A DNA stretch of 64,000 nucleotides. It comes from Streptomyces spiramyceticus. Lineage in GTDB: Bacteria > Actinomycetota > Actinomycetes > Streptomycetales > Streptomycetaceae. The first letter of the stretch is position 1. Each line of letters begins with the position of its first letter. Of this stretch, positions 16,473 to 24,951 are shown one piece after another. Below the pieces are notes generated by a model. The model worked only from the letters and a program-made list of their open reading frames with translations. It searched no databases and had not been told where the DNA came from. The DNA is taken from the NCBI RefSeq assembly GCF_028807635.1, contig NZ_JARBAX010000001.1, positions 5,009,501 through 5,073,500 on the forward strand, in the 5' to 3' direction. Made by a program: the position numbers and the translations under genes.

Positions 16473-18124
16473 CCACAAGCGTGCGCGGGGGCGCGGTGCG
16501 GCTCGGCCTCATGGCCGGTCCCGTCGCGTTCTTCGCACTCTTCTTCGCCTATCCCGTGGTCGCGATCGTCGGTCGCGGGCTCAAGGCGGAAGGCGTCTGG
16601 CAGTTCGGCCGGGTCGGTGAGGTGCTCGGCGATCCGGACATTCTGGACGTCCTGTGGTTCACGACGTGGCAGGCCGTGGCGTCGACGGCGCTGACCCTGC
16701 TGATCGCCCTCCCGGCGGCGTACGTCTTCGCGCGGTTCGACTTCCCGGGCAAGCAGTTGCTGCGGGCCGTCGTCACCGTGCCGTTCGTGCTGCCGACGGT
16801 CGTCGTCGGGACCGCGTTCCTGGCGATGCTGGGGCGGGGCGGGCTGCTCGACGAGCTGTGGGGCGTACGGCTCGACACGACCGTGTGGGCGATCCTCCTC
16901 GCGCACGTCTTCTTCAATTACGCGGTGGTCGTACGGACCGTGGGCGGCCTGTGGTCGCAGCTCGACCCGCGCCAGGAGGAGGCGGCGCGGGTGCTCGGCG
17001 CCGGGCGGTTCGCGGCCTGGCGGCGGGTGACGCTGCCGGCCCTCGTGCCCGCCGTCGCCGCCGCCGCGCTGATGGTCTTCCTCTTCACCTTCACCTCCTT
17101 CGGCGTCGTACAGATCCTGGGCGGCCCCGCCTACTCCACCCTGGAGGTGGAGATCTACCGGCAGACCGCGCAGCTGCTCGACCTGCCGACGGCGGCCGTG
17201 CTGACGCTGACGCAGTTGGTGGCGGTGGGCGCGATCCTCGCCGTACACGCCTGGACCGTGCGGCGCAGGGAAACCGCCCTGAAGCTGGTCGACCCGGCGC
17301 AGACCGCCCGGCGGCCGCGCGGGGCGGGGCAATGGGCGCTGCTCGGCGGGGTGCTCGCCACGGTGGTGGTGCTGATACTTCTGCCGCTCGGGGTGCTCGT
17401 CGAGCGGTCGCTGGACGGGCCCGACGGCTACGGCTTCACGTACTACCGCGCGCTTCAGTCGGCGGCCGCGAGTGGGGGCACCTTCCTCGTGCCGCCGCTG
17501 GAAGCGGTGTGGAATTCGCTGCAGTACGCCCTGGTGGCGACCGCCATCGCGGTGGCCGTCGGGGGGCTCGCGGCGGCGGCACTCACTCGGCGTGCGGGGC
17601 GGCTCGTGCGCGGCTTCGACGCGCTTCTGATGCTGCCGCTGGGCGTGTCCGCCGTGACCGTCGGCTTCGGTTTCCTGATCACCCTGAACCGGCCGCCGCT
17701 GGATCTGCGGACGTCGTGGATTCTGGTGCCGCTGGCGCAGGCGCTGGTCGGGGTGCCCTTCGTCGTACGGACGATGCTGCCCGTACTCCGGGCGGTCGAC
17801 AGCAGGCTGCGCGAGGTGGCGGCGGTGCTCGGTGCTTCGCCGCTGCGGGCCTGGCGGGAGGTCGACCTGCCGATGGTGCGGCGGGCGCTGCTTGTGGCGG
17901 CCGGGTTCGCTTTTGCCGTGTCGCTGGGCGAGTTCGGGGCCACCGTCTTCATCGCACGGCCCGACAATCCGACGCTGCCGGTGGCCGTGGCGCGGCTGCT
18001 CGGGCGGGCGGGGGACCTCAATTACGGTCAGGCGATGGCCCTGAGCACGATTCTGATGGTGGTGTGCGCGGTGTCGCTGCTGGTCCTTGAGCGTGTTCGT
18101 ACCGACCGGTCGGGAGAGTTCTGA
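16436..18124 (+). CDS. thiP: Thiamine ABC transporter, fused permease
   Basis: About 560 residues with roughly twelve transmembrane helices in two homologous halves, the layout of ThiP. The EAA loop appears twice: QEEAARVLGAGRFAAWRRVTL in the first half (after about residue 180) and LREVAAVLGASPLRAWREVDL in the second. The start is uncertain: GTG 16436 overlaps thiB by 37 bases, and GTG 16448, 16481 and 16496 are also in frame. The stop overlaps the thiQ ATG (TGATG), so the two are coupled. It forms the membrane channel of the TPP-riboswitch-controlled importer. Confidence 0.92.
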   Translation: MGQVVVLARPEVATSVRGGAVRLGLMAGPVAFFALFFAYPVVAIVGRGLKAEGVWQFGRVGEVLGDPDILDVLWFTTWQAVASTALTLLIALPAAYVFARFDFPGKQLLRAVVTVPFVLPTVVVGTAFLAMLGRGGLLDELWGVRLDTTVWAILLAHVFFNYAVVVRTVGGLWSQLDPRQEEAARVLGAGRFAAWRRVTLPALVPAVAAAALMVFLFTFTSFGVVQILGGPAYSTLEVEIYRQTAQLLDLPTAAVLTLTQLVAVGAILAVHAWTVRRRETALKLVDPAQTARRPRGAGQWALLGGVLATVVVLILLPLGVLVERSLDGPDGYGFTYYRALQSAAASGGTFLVPPLEAVWNSLQYALVATAIAVAVGGLAAAALTRRAGRLVRGFDALLMLPLGVSAVTVGFGFLITLNRPPLDLRTSWILVPLAQALVGVPFVVRTMLPVLRAVDSRLREVAAVLGASPLRAWREVDLPMVRRALLVAAGFAFAVSLGEFGATVFIARPDNPTLPVAVARLLGRAGDLNYGQAMALSTILMVVCAVSLLVLERVRTDRSGEF

Positions 18125-19233
18125 TGCTGCGGCTCGACGGGGCGACCGTGCGGTTCGGGAAGCGCGCGGTGCTCGACGCGGTGGATCTGGAGGTCGCGGA
18201 CCACGAGATCGTATGCGTGCTCGGGCCGAGCGGCAGCGGGAAGTCCACGCTGCTGCGGGTCGTCGCCGGGCTCCAGAGCGCCGACGCCGGGCGCGTACTG
18301 CTCGACGGGCGCGACCAGCGCGGAGTGCCGGTGCACCGGCGCGGTGTCGGCCTGATGTTCCAGGACCATCAGCTCTTCCCGCAGCGGGACGTCGGCGGCA
18401 ATGTCGCCTTCGGGCTGCGGATGCGGGGCGCGGCCAAGGCCGAACAGGTGCGCCGGGTGCAGGAGTTGCTGGAGCTTGTCGGCCTGCCGGGGGCGCAACG
18501 CCGCGCGATCGCCACGCTGTCGGGCGGCGAGCAGCAGCGGGTCGCGCTCGCGCGGGCGCTCGCCCCGCAGCCCAAGCTGCTGATGCTCGACGAGCCGCTC
18601 GGCCAGCTCGACCGCGGCCTGCGCGAACGCCTCGTCGTCGAACTTCGCCAGCTTTTCGGGCAGTTGGGTACGACCGTACTGGCCGTCACCCACGACCAGG
18701 GCGAGGCCTTCGCGCTCGCCGACCGTGTGGTGGTGATGTGCGAAGGGCGCATCGCGCAGACCGGCACGCCGCTTGAGGTCTGGCAGCGGCCGGCCTCCGA
18801 GTTCGTCGCCCGCTTCCTCGGCTTCGACAATGTCGTCCCCGCGACGATCAGCGGCGAGGCCGCCGACACGGTGTGGGGCAAGGTCCCCGTCCCGGCAGGG
18901 TCGGCGCAGGGCGAAAGCCGCCTCCTGGTCCGCCCGGCAGGCGTCCGGATGGTGCCGGCCGAGGACGGCCTGCCGTGCACGGTAACGGCCCGTACCTTCC
19001 GCGGCAACCATGTCGCCGTACTCCTGCAGCCCGCGAACGCTCCACAGCTGGAGGCCGAGTGCTCGCTGTGGGACGCGCCGGACGAGGGAGCGGAGGTGGG
19101 GGTCGCTTTCGCGGCGGAGGACGTCGTGGTGCTGCCGCCGCCGCTGCCGTCGGACTCCGGCGGCTCCGGCTCGCGTGACGATCAGAGCGCCGGCGCTCAC
19201 GGCGGACTGCTCAAGACTGACGGTCGCGCCTGA
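18124..19233 (+). CDS. thiQ: Thiamine ABC transporter, ATP-binding protein
   Basis: A 369-residue ABC ATPase. Walker A is GPSGSGKST, Q-loop MFQDHQLFPQRDV, signature LSGGEQQRVALARAL, Walker B LLMLDEPL and H-loop VTHDQ. A C-terminal TOBE-like regulatory domain follows (from about residue 240). The ATG overlaps the thiP stop. Sequence alone would also suit an iron or molybdate importer; the riboswitch and ThiB settle thiamine. Its last 37 bases overlap the 3' end of the convergent membrane-protein gene. Confidence 0.93.
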   Translation: MLRLDGATVRFGKRAVLDAVDLEVADHEIVCVLGPSGSGKSTLLRVVAGLQSADAGRVLLDGRDQRGVPVHRRGVGLMFQDHQLFPQRDVGGNVAFGLRMRGAAKAEQVRRVQELLELVGLPGAQRRAIATLSGGEQQRVALARALAPQPKLLMLDEPLGQLDRGLRERLVVELRQLFGQLGTTVLAVTHDQGEAFALADRVVVMCEGRIAQTGTPLEVWQRPASEFVARFLGFDNVVPATISGEAADTVWGKVPVPAGSAQGESRLLVRPAGVRMVPAEDGLPCTVTARTFRGNHVAVLLQPANAPQLEAECSLWDAPDEGAEVGVAFAAEDVVVLPPPLPSDSGGSGSRDDQSAGAHGGLLKTDGRA

Positions 19234-20204
19234 CAGTCCCGCCGCGTCCGGAGCCGGTACGCGTGAGTCGCGCGGGCCAGTGCCAGGCCGTACAGCGAGA
19301 AGCCGCCGTACGCGACCACCACGACCCACGGCGCATGGCTTTCCGGGCCCTTGCCCTCCTCGATCACACCGGCCCAGGTCAGCGCGCCGAACACGAGCAG
19401 GAAGATGCCGAAGGGCGCCAGCGCTCCTGCTCCCGCCCAGCCCAGGCCGATGAGGGGCAGTCGCGGGAGGCGCTCGCCCCAGGGGCGGGTCAGCGCAAAG
19501 GCCAGCGCCATGCCGATCAGGGCCAGTACGGCGGTGATGTCGACGCCGTGGTCGTACAGCCAGATCCCCGCGTTGCTCGTGTACTCCGGGTCGATGCCGG
19601 GTCTGCCGTCGCCGGTGTAGCCGACGGTCGCGCCGAGTGCCCAGGCCGTCTTGAGCGTGACGTACGGCAGCAGGGCGGCCGCTCCCAGCAGGCCCGCCCG
19701 GGTGCGGTGGCCGACGGTGACGGGCCGGGTGGTGTTGGTGTGGCCGCTGTTGCCGCAGTACGGGCAGACGCCGCGCGCATGCCGCTGGTAGGCGAGCGCC
19801 GCACACGCCCACAGCACGGCGCCGGCCACCGCCACGCCTTGGTTCGCCAGCCCTGCCCAGTCCACCGGGGGCTGGTTGCGGGAGAGGAAGGCGAGGAGGT
19901 GGATCGGAGTGAGGAGGAAGCCGAAGCCCGACATGAGGCAGAGCGCGACCACCGCCCAGGCGACGCGGGGCGGCCATCGGAGGCCGGGGCGCCGGAGCAT
20001 GACGTATGCGAGGAGGGCGGTGGCGGCGTAGACCGCGGTCAGTGCCCATTCGGCGCCGGTGCCGCGCCCCTTGTGCGCGATCGAGTAGCCGAGGCGTGGG
20101 CCGAGCGCGGCGATCGCTGCCCCTGTGGCGTACGCCGCGGACCATCCGAGGGCGGCCCGCCCGGCCCACGCCGGCCAGGTCGCCCGTAAGTTCTTGATTC
20201 CCAT
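19197..20204 (-). CDS. Polytopic membrane protein of unknown function
   Basis: A 335-residue protein with about eight hydrophobic segments. There is a short cytoplasmic loop near the middle containing CPYCGNSGH, a CxxC...H pattern that could bind zinc. The ATG at 20204 is the only good start. I do not recognise a named family. The 3' end overlaps thiQ tail-to-tail by 37 bases. A perfect 9-bp hairpin (20262-20270/20277-20285) lies 58 bases upstream of its start and could be an operator or leader element. The Lys/Arg-rich ends and membrane segments predict an integral cytoplasmic-membrane protein. Confidence 0.8.
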   Translation of the reverse strand: MGIKNLRATWPAWAGRAALGWSAAYATGAAIAALGPRLGYSIAHKGRGTGAEWALTAVYAATALLAYVMLRRPGLRWPPRVAWAVVALCLMSGFGFLLTPIHLLAFLSRNQPPVDWAGLANQGVAVAGAVLWACAALAYQRHARGVCPYCGNSGHTNTTRPVTVGHRTRAGLLGAAALLPYVTLKTAWALGATVGYTGDGRPGIDPEYTSNAGIWLYDHGVDITAVLALIGMALAFALTRPWGERLPRLPLIGLGWAGAGALAPFGIFLLVFGALTWAGVIEEGKGPESHAPWVVVVAYGGFSLYGLALARATHAYRLRTRRDCQARPSVLSSPP

Positions 20205-20847
20205 ACGGGGAGCGTGGCGTCGGCGGCGGGTGCGGGGCGTCCGGCCGGGGGACGGTCCTTGTCCGCCGCTCGGGGGAGCGGCGGATCGGCCCTACGGCTG
20301 AGCGTGTTGCGGCGCGCTTGTACCGCCGGCGAGGCGGGATAGGCCCTGCCCGGGTGGCGTCGGGGGAGGGGTGCGTCGCGGTGGATTTCCCCCACCCGCC
20401 CGTTCCCGCTCGTCCGGTTGCGGCTCCGCCGCGAGACGCACGAGACCGCTGGATCCCTGGGTGCCTCGTCCCCAGGGTGGCAGCTTCACGCCGCGGGTGG
20501 CCGCGGCGCGGTCGGTGCCGGGGGCGGGCCGGCGCGGGCGTGGCTCGGCGCTGGGCCCGGGTGACTGTCATGCGCGGCAGCCTCTGGGCTGCGGGCCGGC
20601 GCTGCGGGGTCGGTGGTGGCGTCGGTATGTGCGGCCGGGCGTGGCCCGAGCTGAGCCCCGGGGGTGGCATCAGCGGCGGCCTGGTCGCCGCAGGAGCCCC
20701 GCTGTGCGGTCGGGGGTGTCATGCGTGGCGGGCTTGTGCCATCGGCCCCGATGCGCGGGGGTTGTGGGGTAGGGGACTGCCGCCGGCGCCGGAACCGGCG
20801 CTATCGGGCCTCGCCCGGTGGGGGCAGGGGACTTCGGGAGCCTCGTG
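20205..20847. other. 643-base region without a convincing gene
   Basis: This very GC-rich stretch lies between two minus-strand genes. It holds the perfect hairpin TCCGCCGCT/AGCGGCGGA at 20262-20270/20277-20285 and a small inverted repeat CGCCGG-aa-CCGGCG near 20787-20800. Open frames exist on both strands, but all are low-complexity (Ala/Pro/Arg/Gly) with no start signals or family resemblance, so none is called. Confidence 0.6.
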
Positions 20848-22005
20848 TCAGGGCTTCAAAGGCAGTGCCGCCAGTTCTGCCACCGCCCACGTCAGCGGGG
20901 CGAACGTCGTCAGCAGTGCCGCCGCTCTCACGGCCGCCGCCGTGCGTAGTGCTTGCGTGGGGGCGCCCAGGCGTACCAGGGCCTTCGTGGTTTCCGTACG
21001 GGCGTGTTTCGACTCCAGCGTCGCTGTCAGCAGCGTTGCCACCGTGCAGCCCAGTACCAGGGTCGCGCCCAGGCCCGTCAGCGGGCCGACGGGGTGCGGG
21101 GTGGCGCCGGCGTCGTACAGGGTGGCTGCGGCGATCGCCGCCGAGGCCACGGCGCAGACCACGCCCAGCGGGCGGCCGATGCGGCGGGATTCGCCCATCA
21201 GGACCCGGCCCGCCAGCAGGCGTACGGCTCCGGGGCGTACTGACTGGAGTACGCGGCCGCAGAGGTACGTCACTCCGGGGCCCGCCAGGGCCAGGCCCAG
21301 CGCCGTGAGGGCCCAGCCCACGAGGACGCCCGCCGGGAGGACGTCGATCCGGCCCGGCAGCGGGAGCGGAGCGTCCGGCGTGCCCTTGCTCGCGTACGCC
21401 TCCACCGCCAAGCCCGCCGCCGTGAGCGCAGCACCCCAGGGCAGGCCCGTGGGCACCGGCTGCGCGGGGGCCGGTTCGTCGGACGGCTCGGCGGGGCGGG
21501 GTCGCAGGGCCATGGCGCTCGCGGTCGCCGCCGCCACCGGTACCACGCAGAGCAGGGTGAGTGCTGCGGCCAGCGGCAGTGGCTGGTGCGCGGCCAGCAG
21601 CCCGGCCGCCGCACCGTCGAAGGGCAGGCCGCTGAGGTCACCGCGCAGGTGGAGGAAGAAGAGCAGGGCCAGCGAGCTGCCCAGGGTGCACGAGACGGCC
21701 GTGGACACGGCGGCGAGCGCCGTGAGGTGCGCCGGACCGAGGCCGACGGCGGAGAGCCCGGCCCGCGGCGGACTGGTGCTGGGGTCGGTCCTGGCCACCG
21801 CCACCGCGAACTGCACCGTGGCCGTGATCGGGGCCAGGCACCAGAGCAGGCGAAGCAGGGAGCCGGTGGAGTGCGCCGGGTGTCCGACGGCGTACCCCAG
21901 CGTGCACAGGAGGAGGAAACCTACGCCGGCCGACGCAGCCGCGACCAGCAGGCGGCGCAGCAGGACGATCGGGTGGGTACCGCGGGCTAGACGGAGAGCG
22001 AGCAC
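20848..22005 (-). CDS. ABC transporter permease-type membrane protein
   Basis: 385 residues from GTG 22005, with about nine to ten hydrophobic helices, for instance LLVAAASAGVGFLLLCTLGY near the N-terminus and several Ala/Leu-rich helices to the end. It overlaps the ATPase gene by 19 bases, and GGAAGG lies nine bases before its GTG, so the two are translationally coupled. No FtsX or MacB domain can be named with certainty, but gene arrangement and topology match a streptomycete ABC exporter pair. The substrate is unknown. Confidence 0.8.
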   Translation of the reverse strand: MLALRLARGTHPIVLLRRLLVAAASAGVGFLLLCTLGYAVGHPAHSTGSLLRLLWCLAPITATVQFAVAVARTDPSTSPPRAGLSAVGLGPAHLTALAAVSTAVSCTLGSSLALLFFLHLRGDLSGLPFDGAAAGLLAAHQPLPLAAALTLLCVVPVAAATASAMALRPRPAEPSDEPAPAQPVPTGLPWGAALTAAGLAVEAYASKGTPDAPLPLPGRIDVLPAGVLVGWALTALGLALAGPGVTYLCGRVLQSVRPGAVRLLAGRVLMGESRRIGRPLGVVCAVASAAIAAATLYDAGATPHPVGPLTGLGATLVLGCTVATLLTATLESKHARTETTKALVRLGAPTQALRTAAAVRAAALLTTFAPLTWAVAELAALPLKP

Positions 22006-22715
22006 GCGGCCCGGCCTTCCGCACCAGCCACCTGTACAGAGTTGACGCGGCGGCCGTCGAGCAGCGAAACCGTACGGTCCGCGAGGGTCGCCACCTCCGC
22101 GTCGTGCGTCGCGAGGAGGACCGTGATCCGGTGCGACCGGGCGGCGGCGGTGAGCGTACGCAGGACCTGCGCACGGTCGGTCTGGTGCAGCGGCGCGGTC
22201 GGCTCGTCCGCGAAGACGACCGAGGGCGTGGTCACGAGGGCGCGGGCGACGGCGACGCGCTGGCGCTGGGACTGCTGGAGGGCCGCCGGACGCTTCCGGG
22301 CGATCATGCCGATGTCGAGCCGCTCCAGCCACTCCATGGCGGCCTTCTTCGCGGCGCGGTGCGAGGCGCCGTGCAGGAGGAGGGGGAGGGCCGCGTTTTC
22401 CCAGGCGTTGAGTTCCGGTACGAGCCCGGGTTCGGGGCCGATCCAGCCGAACCGGTCGCGGCGCAGCCGCTCACGTACCAGCGGTCCCATGGTGTGCACG
22501 GGTGTGCTGTTGAACCACACCTCGCCCTGCTGCGGGACCAGCTGACCGGAGAGGCACCGCAGCAGAGTCGTTTTGCCGCTTGCCCGCGGGCCGTTGACCG
22601 CGAGGATCTCGCCCTCGCGCACACCGAGCGACACGCCCGTGAGGGCAGGGGAGCCGCTGTGGGAGTAGTGCAGGGACCGTGCCCAGAGCACATCGTTGTC
22701 CGGCGGGGCCTCCAT
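21987..22715 (-). CDS. ABC transporter ATP-binding protein with eroded signature motif
   Basis: 242 residues of MacB/LolD-like type. Walker A is GPRASGKT (42-49), Walker B VVFADEPT (166-173) and the switch histidine is in THD (203-205). The ABC signature, normally LSGGQ, reads LQQSQ (146-150), and the D-loop is also altered (APLHQTD). ATG 22715 is chosen over GTG 22724 because GAGG then stands eight bases upstream. It is first in an operon with the overlapping permease gene. A 19/20-bp tandem repeat lies 13 bases before the start. Loss of the signature Ser-Gly-Gly suggests weak or asymmetric ATP hydrolysis; this is inference. Confidence 0.87.
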   Translation of the reverse strand: MEAPPDNDVLWARSLHYSHSGSPALTGVSLGVREGEILAVNGPRASGKTTLLRCLSGQLVPQQGEVWFNSTPVHTMGPLVRERLRRDRFGWIGPEPGLVPELNAWENAALPLLLHGASHRAAKKAAMEWLERLDIGMIARKRPAALQQSQRQRVAVARALVTTPSVVFADEPTAPLHQTDRAQVLRTLTAAARSHRITVLLATHDAEVATLADRTVSLLDGRRVNSVQVAGAEGRAACSLSV

Positions 22716-22727
22716 GGCGTACACCTC

Positions 22728-22766
22728 ACGTCTTGAGTGTCACAGCACGTCTTGCAGTGTCACAGC
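22728..22766. repeat. Tandem direct repeat upstream of the ABC ATPase gene
   Basis: Two near-identical units lie head to tail, 19 bases (22728-22746) and 20 bases (22747-22766), differing by one inserted base and each containing AGTGTCACAGC. They sit in the promoter or leader position of the minus-strand ABC operon and could be a double operator. Confidence 0.6.
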
Positions 22767-22859
22767 AGATATCCCCTCCCCCGTACGGGGGAACGAAGAC
22801 GGGGCCGATCGGTCACTGCACCGTAAGGATTCGAGGCGTGGTGGCGTGGAAAGCGCGCG

Positions 22860-22901
22860 GCCCGGATGCCCCCGTTCTCACTCGAACGGGCGCATCCGGG
22901 C
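22860..22901 (-). terminator. Terminator hairpin after the aminotransferase gene
   Basis: An 18-bp stem (22860-22877 with 22884-22901) has one mismatch and a six-base loop. It lies 19 bases beyond the stop of the minus-strand aminotransferase. The facing gene on the left also runs leftward, so this most likely ends the aminotransferase transcript. Confidence 0.75.
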
Positions 22902-22919
22902 CGCGACTGGGTCATACGA

Positions 22920-24299
22920 TCAGAGCTTGGTCCAGGCCTCCGTCAGCACCTGACGCAGGATGCCCTCGATCTCGTCGAAGGTCTCCTGGTTGGAGATCAG
23001 CGGCGGCGCGAGCTGGACGACCGGGTCGCCACGGTCGTCGGCGCGGCAGTACAGACCGTTGTCGTACAGCGCCTTGGAGAGGAAGCCGTAGAGCACGCGC
23101 TCCGTCTCCTCGTCCGTGAAGGACTCCTTGGTGACCTTGTCCTTCACGAGCTCGATGCCGTAGAAGAAGCCGTTGCCGCGTACGTCGCCGACGATCGGCA
23201 GGTCGTGCAGCTTCTGCAGCGTGCTGAGGAACGCGCCCTCGGTGTCGAGGACGTGCTGGTTGAGGCCCTCACGCTCGAACAGGTCGAGGTTGGCGATACC
23301 GACGGCCGCGGAGACCGGGTGGCCACCGAAGGTGTAGCCGTGCAGGAAGGTGTTGTCACCCTTGTAGAACGGCTCCGCCAGGCGGTCCGAGATGATGCAC
23401 GCGCCGATCGGGGAGTAGCCCGAGGTCATGCCCTTGGCGCAGGTGATCATGTCCGGTACGTAATCGAACTTGTCGCACGCGAACATCGTGCCGAGGCGGC
23501 CGAAGGCGCAGATCGTCTCGTCGGAGACGAGCAGCACGTTGTACTGGTCGCAGATCTCGCGGACCCGCTGGAAGTACCCGGGCGGCGGCGGGAAGCAGCC
23601 ACCGGCGTTCTGCACCGGCTCAAGGAAGACGGCGGCGACCGTCTCCGGGCCCTCGAACAGGATCTCCTGCTCGATCTGGTCGGCGCACCAGCGGCCGTAG
23701 GCCTCCGGGTCGTCACCGAAGATCGGGGCGCGGTAGATGTTGGTGTTCGGAACCTTGTGCGCACCCGGGACGAGCGGCTCGAAGGGCGCCTTCAGGGCCG
23801 GCAGGCCGGTGATCGACAGGGCGCCCTGCGGGGTGCCGTGGTAGGCGACCGCGCGGGAGATGACCTTGTACTTGGTCGGCTCGCCGGTGAGCTTGAAGTA
23901 CTGCTTCGCCAGCTTCCACGCGGTCTCGACGGCCTCGCCGCCACCGGTGGTGAAGAAGACCTTGTTGAGGTCGCCCGGCGCGTAGTTCGCGAGGCGCTCG
24001 GCCAGCTCCACGGCCTTCGGGTGGGCGTACGACCACACCGGGAAGAAGGCCAGCTCCTGCGCCTGCTTGTACGCCGTTTCGGCAAGCTCGTGACGGCCGT
24101 GGCCGGCGTTGACGACGAACAGGCCGGAGAGGCCGTCGAGGTAGCGCTTGCCCTTGTCGTCGTAGATGTAGGTGCCCTCACCACGCACGATGGTGGGCAC
24201 GGGTGCGTTCTCGTAGGACGACATGCGGGTGAAATGCATCCACAGGTGGTCGTACGCGGTCTTGGAGAGGTCCTGGCTCACGACTATCGGGTTCCCCAC
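22920..24299 (-). CDS. Class III aminotransferase, putative putrescine/polyamine aminotransferase
   Basis: A 459-residue PLP enzyme, fold-type I class III. The glycine-rich PLP phosphate site is FFTTGGGEAVETAWKLAK, then AYHGTPQGALS, the cofactor Asp is in SDETICAFGR, and the Schiff-base Lys in ITCAKGMTSGYSPIG. GTG 24299 overlaps the regulator stop by 16 bases; GTG 24281 is an alternative. In S. coelicolor the corresponding gene next to an aldehyde dehydrogenase has been linked to putrescine catabolism (pyruvate-putrescine aminotransferase), and the neighbourhood here is the same. It would yield 4-aminobutyraldehyde for the dehydrogenase at 24952. Omega-amino acid substrates (beta-alanine) remain possible. 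Confidence 0.88.
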   Translation of the reverse strand: MGNPIVVSQDLSKTAYDHLWMHFTRMSSYENAPVPTIVRGEGTYIYDDKGKRYLDGLSGLFVVNAGHGRHELAETAYKQAQELAFFPVWSYAHPKAVELAERLANYAPGDLNKVFFTTGGGEAVETAWKLAKQYFKLTGEPTKYKVISRAVAYHGTPQGALSITGLPALKAPFEPLVPGAHKVPNTNIYRAPIFGDDPEAYGRWCADQIEQEILFEGPETVAAVFLEPVQNAGGCFPPPPGYFQRVREICDQYNVLLVSDETICAFGRLGTMFACDKFDYVPDMITCAKGMTSGYSPIGACIISDRLAEPFYKGDNTFLHGYTFGGHPVSAAVGIANLDLFEREGLNQHVLDTEGAFLSTLQKLHDLPIVGDVRGNGFFYGIELVKDKVTKESFTDEETERVLYGFLSKALYDNGLYCRADDRGDPVVQLAPPLISNQETFDEIEGILRQVLTEAWTKL

Positions 24300-24790
24300 A
24301 TATAGGTCTGCTTCTTCAGCTTGAGGTAGACGAAGCTTTCGGTGGACCGCACACCGGGGAGCGTGCGGATCCTCTTGTTGATCACTTCGAGAAGGTGGTC
24401 GTCGTCCTCACAGACGATCTCCACCATGAGGTCGAAGGAGCCCGCGGTCATCACCACGTACTCGCATTCGGCCATGGCCGTCAGCGCTTCGGCGACGGGG
24501 TCGAGGTCGCCCTCGACATTGATGCCGACCATGGCCTGCCGCCGGAAGCCCACGGTGAGCGGGTCGGTGACGGCGACGATCTGCATCACGCCCTGGTCGA
24601 GCAGCTTCTGTACGCGCTGGCGCACCGCCGCCTCGGAGAGGCCCACGGCCTTGCCGATGGCGGCGTAAGGACGGCGTCCGTCCTCCTGGAGCTGCTCGAT
24701 GATCGCCAGAGAGACGGCGTCGACCGTTGGTGACGATCCGTTCCCGGTTCTGGAATCTGCGCTTCTACTGGCCACGTCTTCACTGTGCAC
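24284..24790 (-). CDS. Lrp/AsnC family transcriptional regulator
   Basis: A 168-residue protein. An N-terminal winged helix-turn-helix (LAIIEQLQEDGRRPYAAIGK followed by VGLSEAAVRQRVQKL) precedes a C-terminal RAM/AsnC ligand domain with VVMTAGSFDLMVEIVCED. GTG 24790 is the start. It lies directly upstream of, and overlaps, the aminotransferase gene, and is divergent from the aldehyde dehydrogenase gene across a 161-base promoter region. It most likely senses an amine or amino acid and controls both, which is inference from layout. Confidence 0.92.
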   Translation of the reverse strand: MHSEDVASRSADSRTGNGSSPTVDAVSLAIIEQLQEDGRRPYAAIGKAVGLSEAAVRQRVQKLLDQGVMQIVAVTDPLTVGFRRQAMVGINVEGDLDPVAEALTAMAECEYVVMTAGSFDLMVEIVCEDDDHLLEVINKRIRTLPGVRSTESFVYLKLKKQTYMWGTR

Positions 24791-24881
24791 GGGTCTCGTC
24801 CGTCTTGCAACCCCAAACCGATGAAATTCGTTGTTCGAGGGTCAAGATCTCACTGAATCCGAAGTTCACGGCGGGTAGGTA

Positions 24882-24911
24882 TGTCGAAAGCGATACCTGA
24901 GCGACTAGGGT
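24882..24911 (+). promoter_or_regulatory. Putative promoter for the aldehyde dehydrogenase gene
   Basis: TGTCGA (24882-24887) and TAGGGT (24906-24911) are separated by 18 bases, a fair match to the streptomycete housekeeping TTGACA/TANNNT pattern. A start about 40 bases before the GTG at 24952 would follow. It lies in the shared region with the divergent Lrp/AsnC gene. Confidence 0.4.
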
Positions 24912-24951
24912 GGGAGTCTCACCCATCGGACGTCTGAGAGGGAGGGTGGCA

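Noticed and set aside
18028..20670. Very long minus-strand open frame (880 codons)
   Set aside because: Antisense to thiQ and thiP and in the wrong frame for the membrane protein; Arg/Pro-rich, typical of shadow frames in high-GC DNA.
20318..22045. 575-codon plus-strand open frame over the ABC permease region
   Set aside because: Ser/Arg/Ala/Pro low complexity, no start signal, antisense to a convincing permease and its overlapping ATPase.
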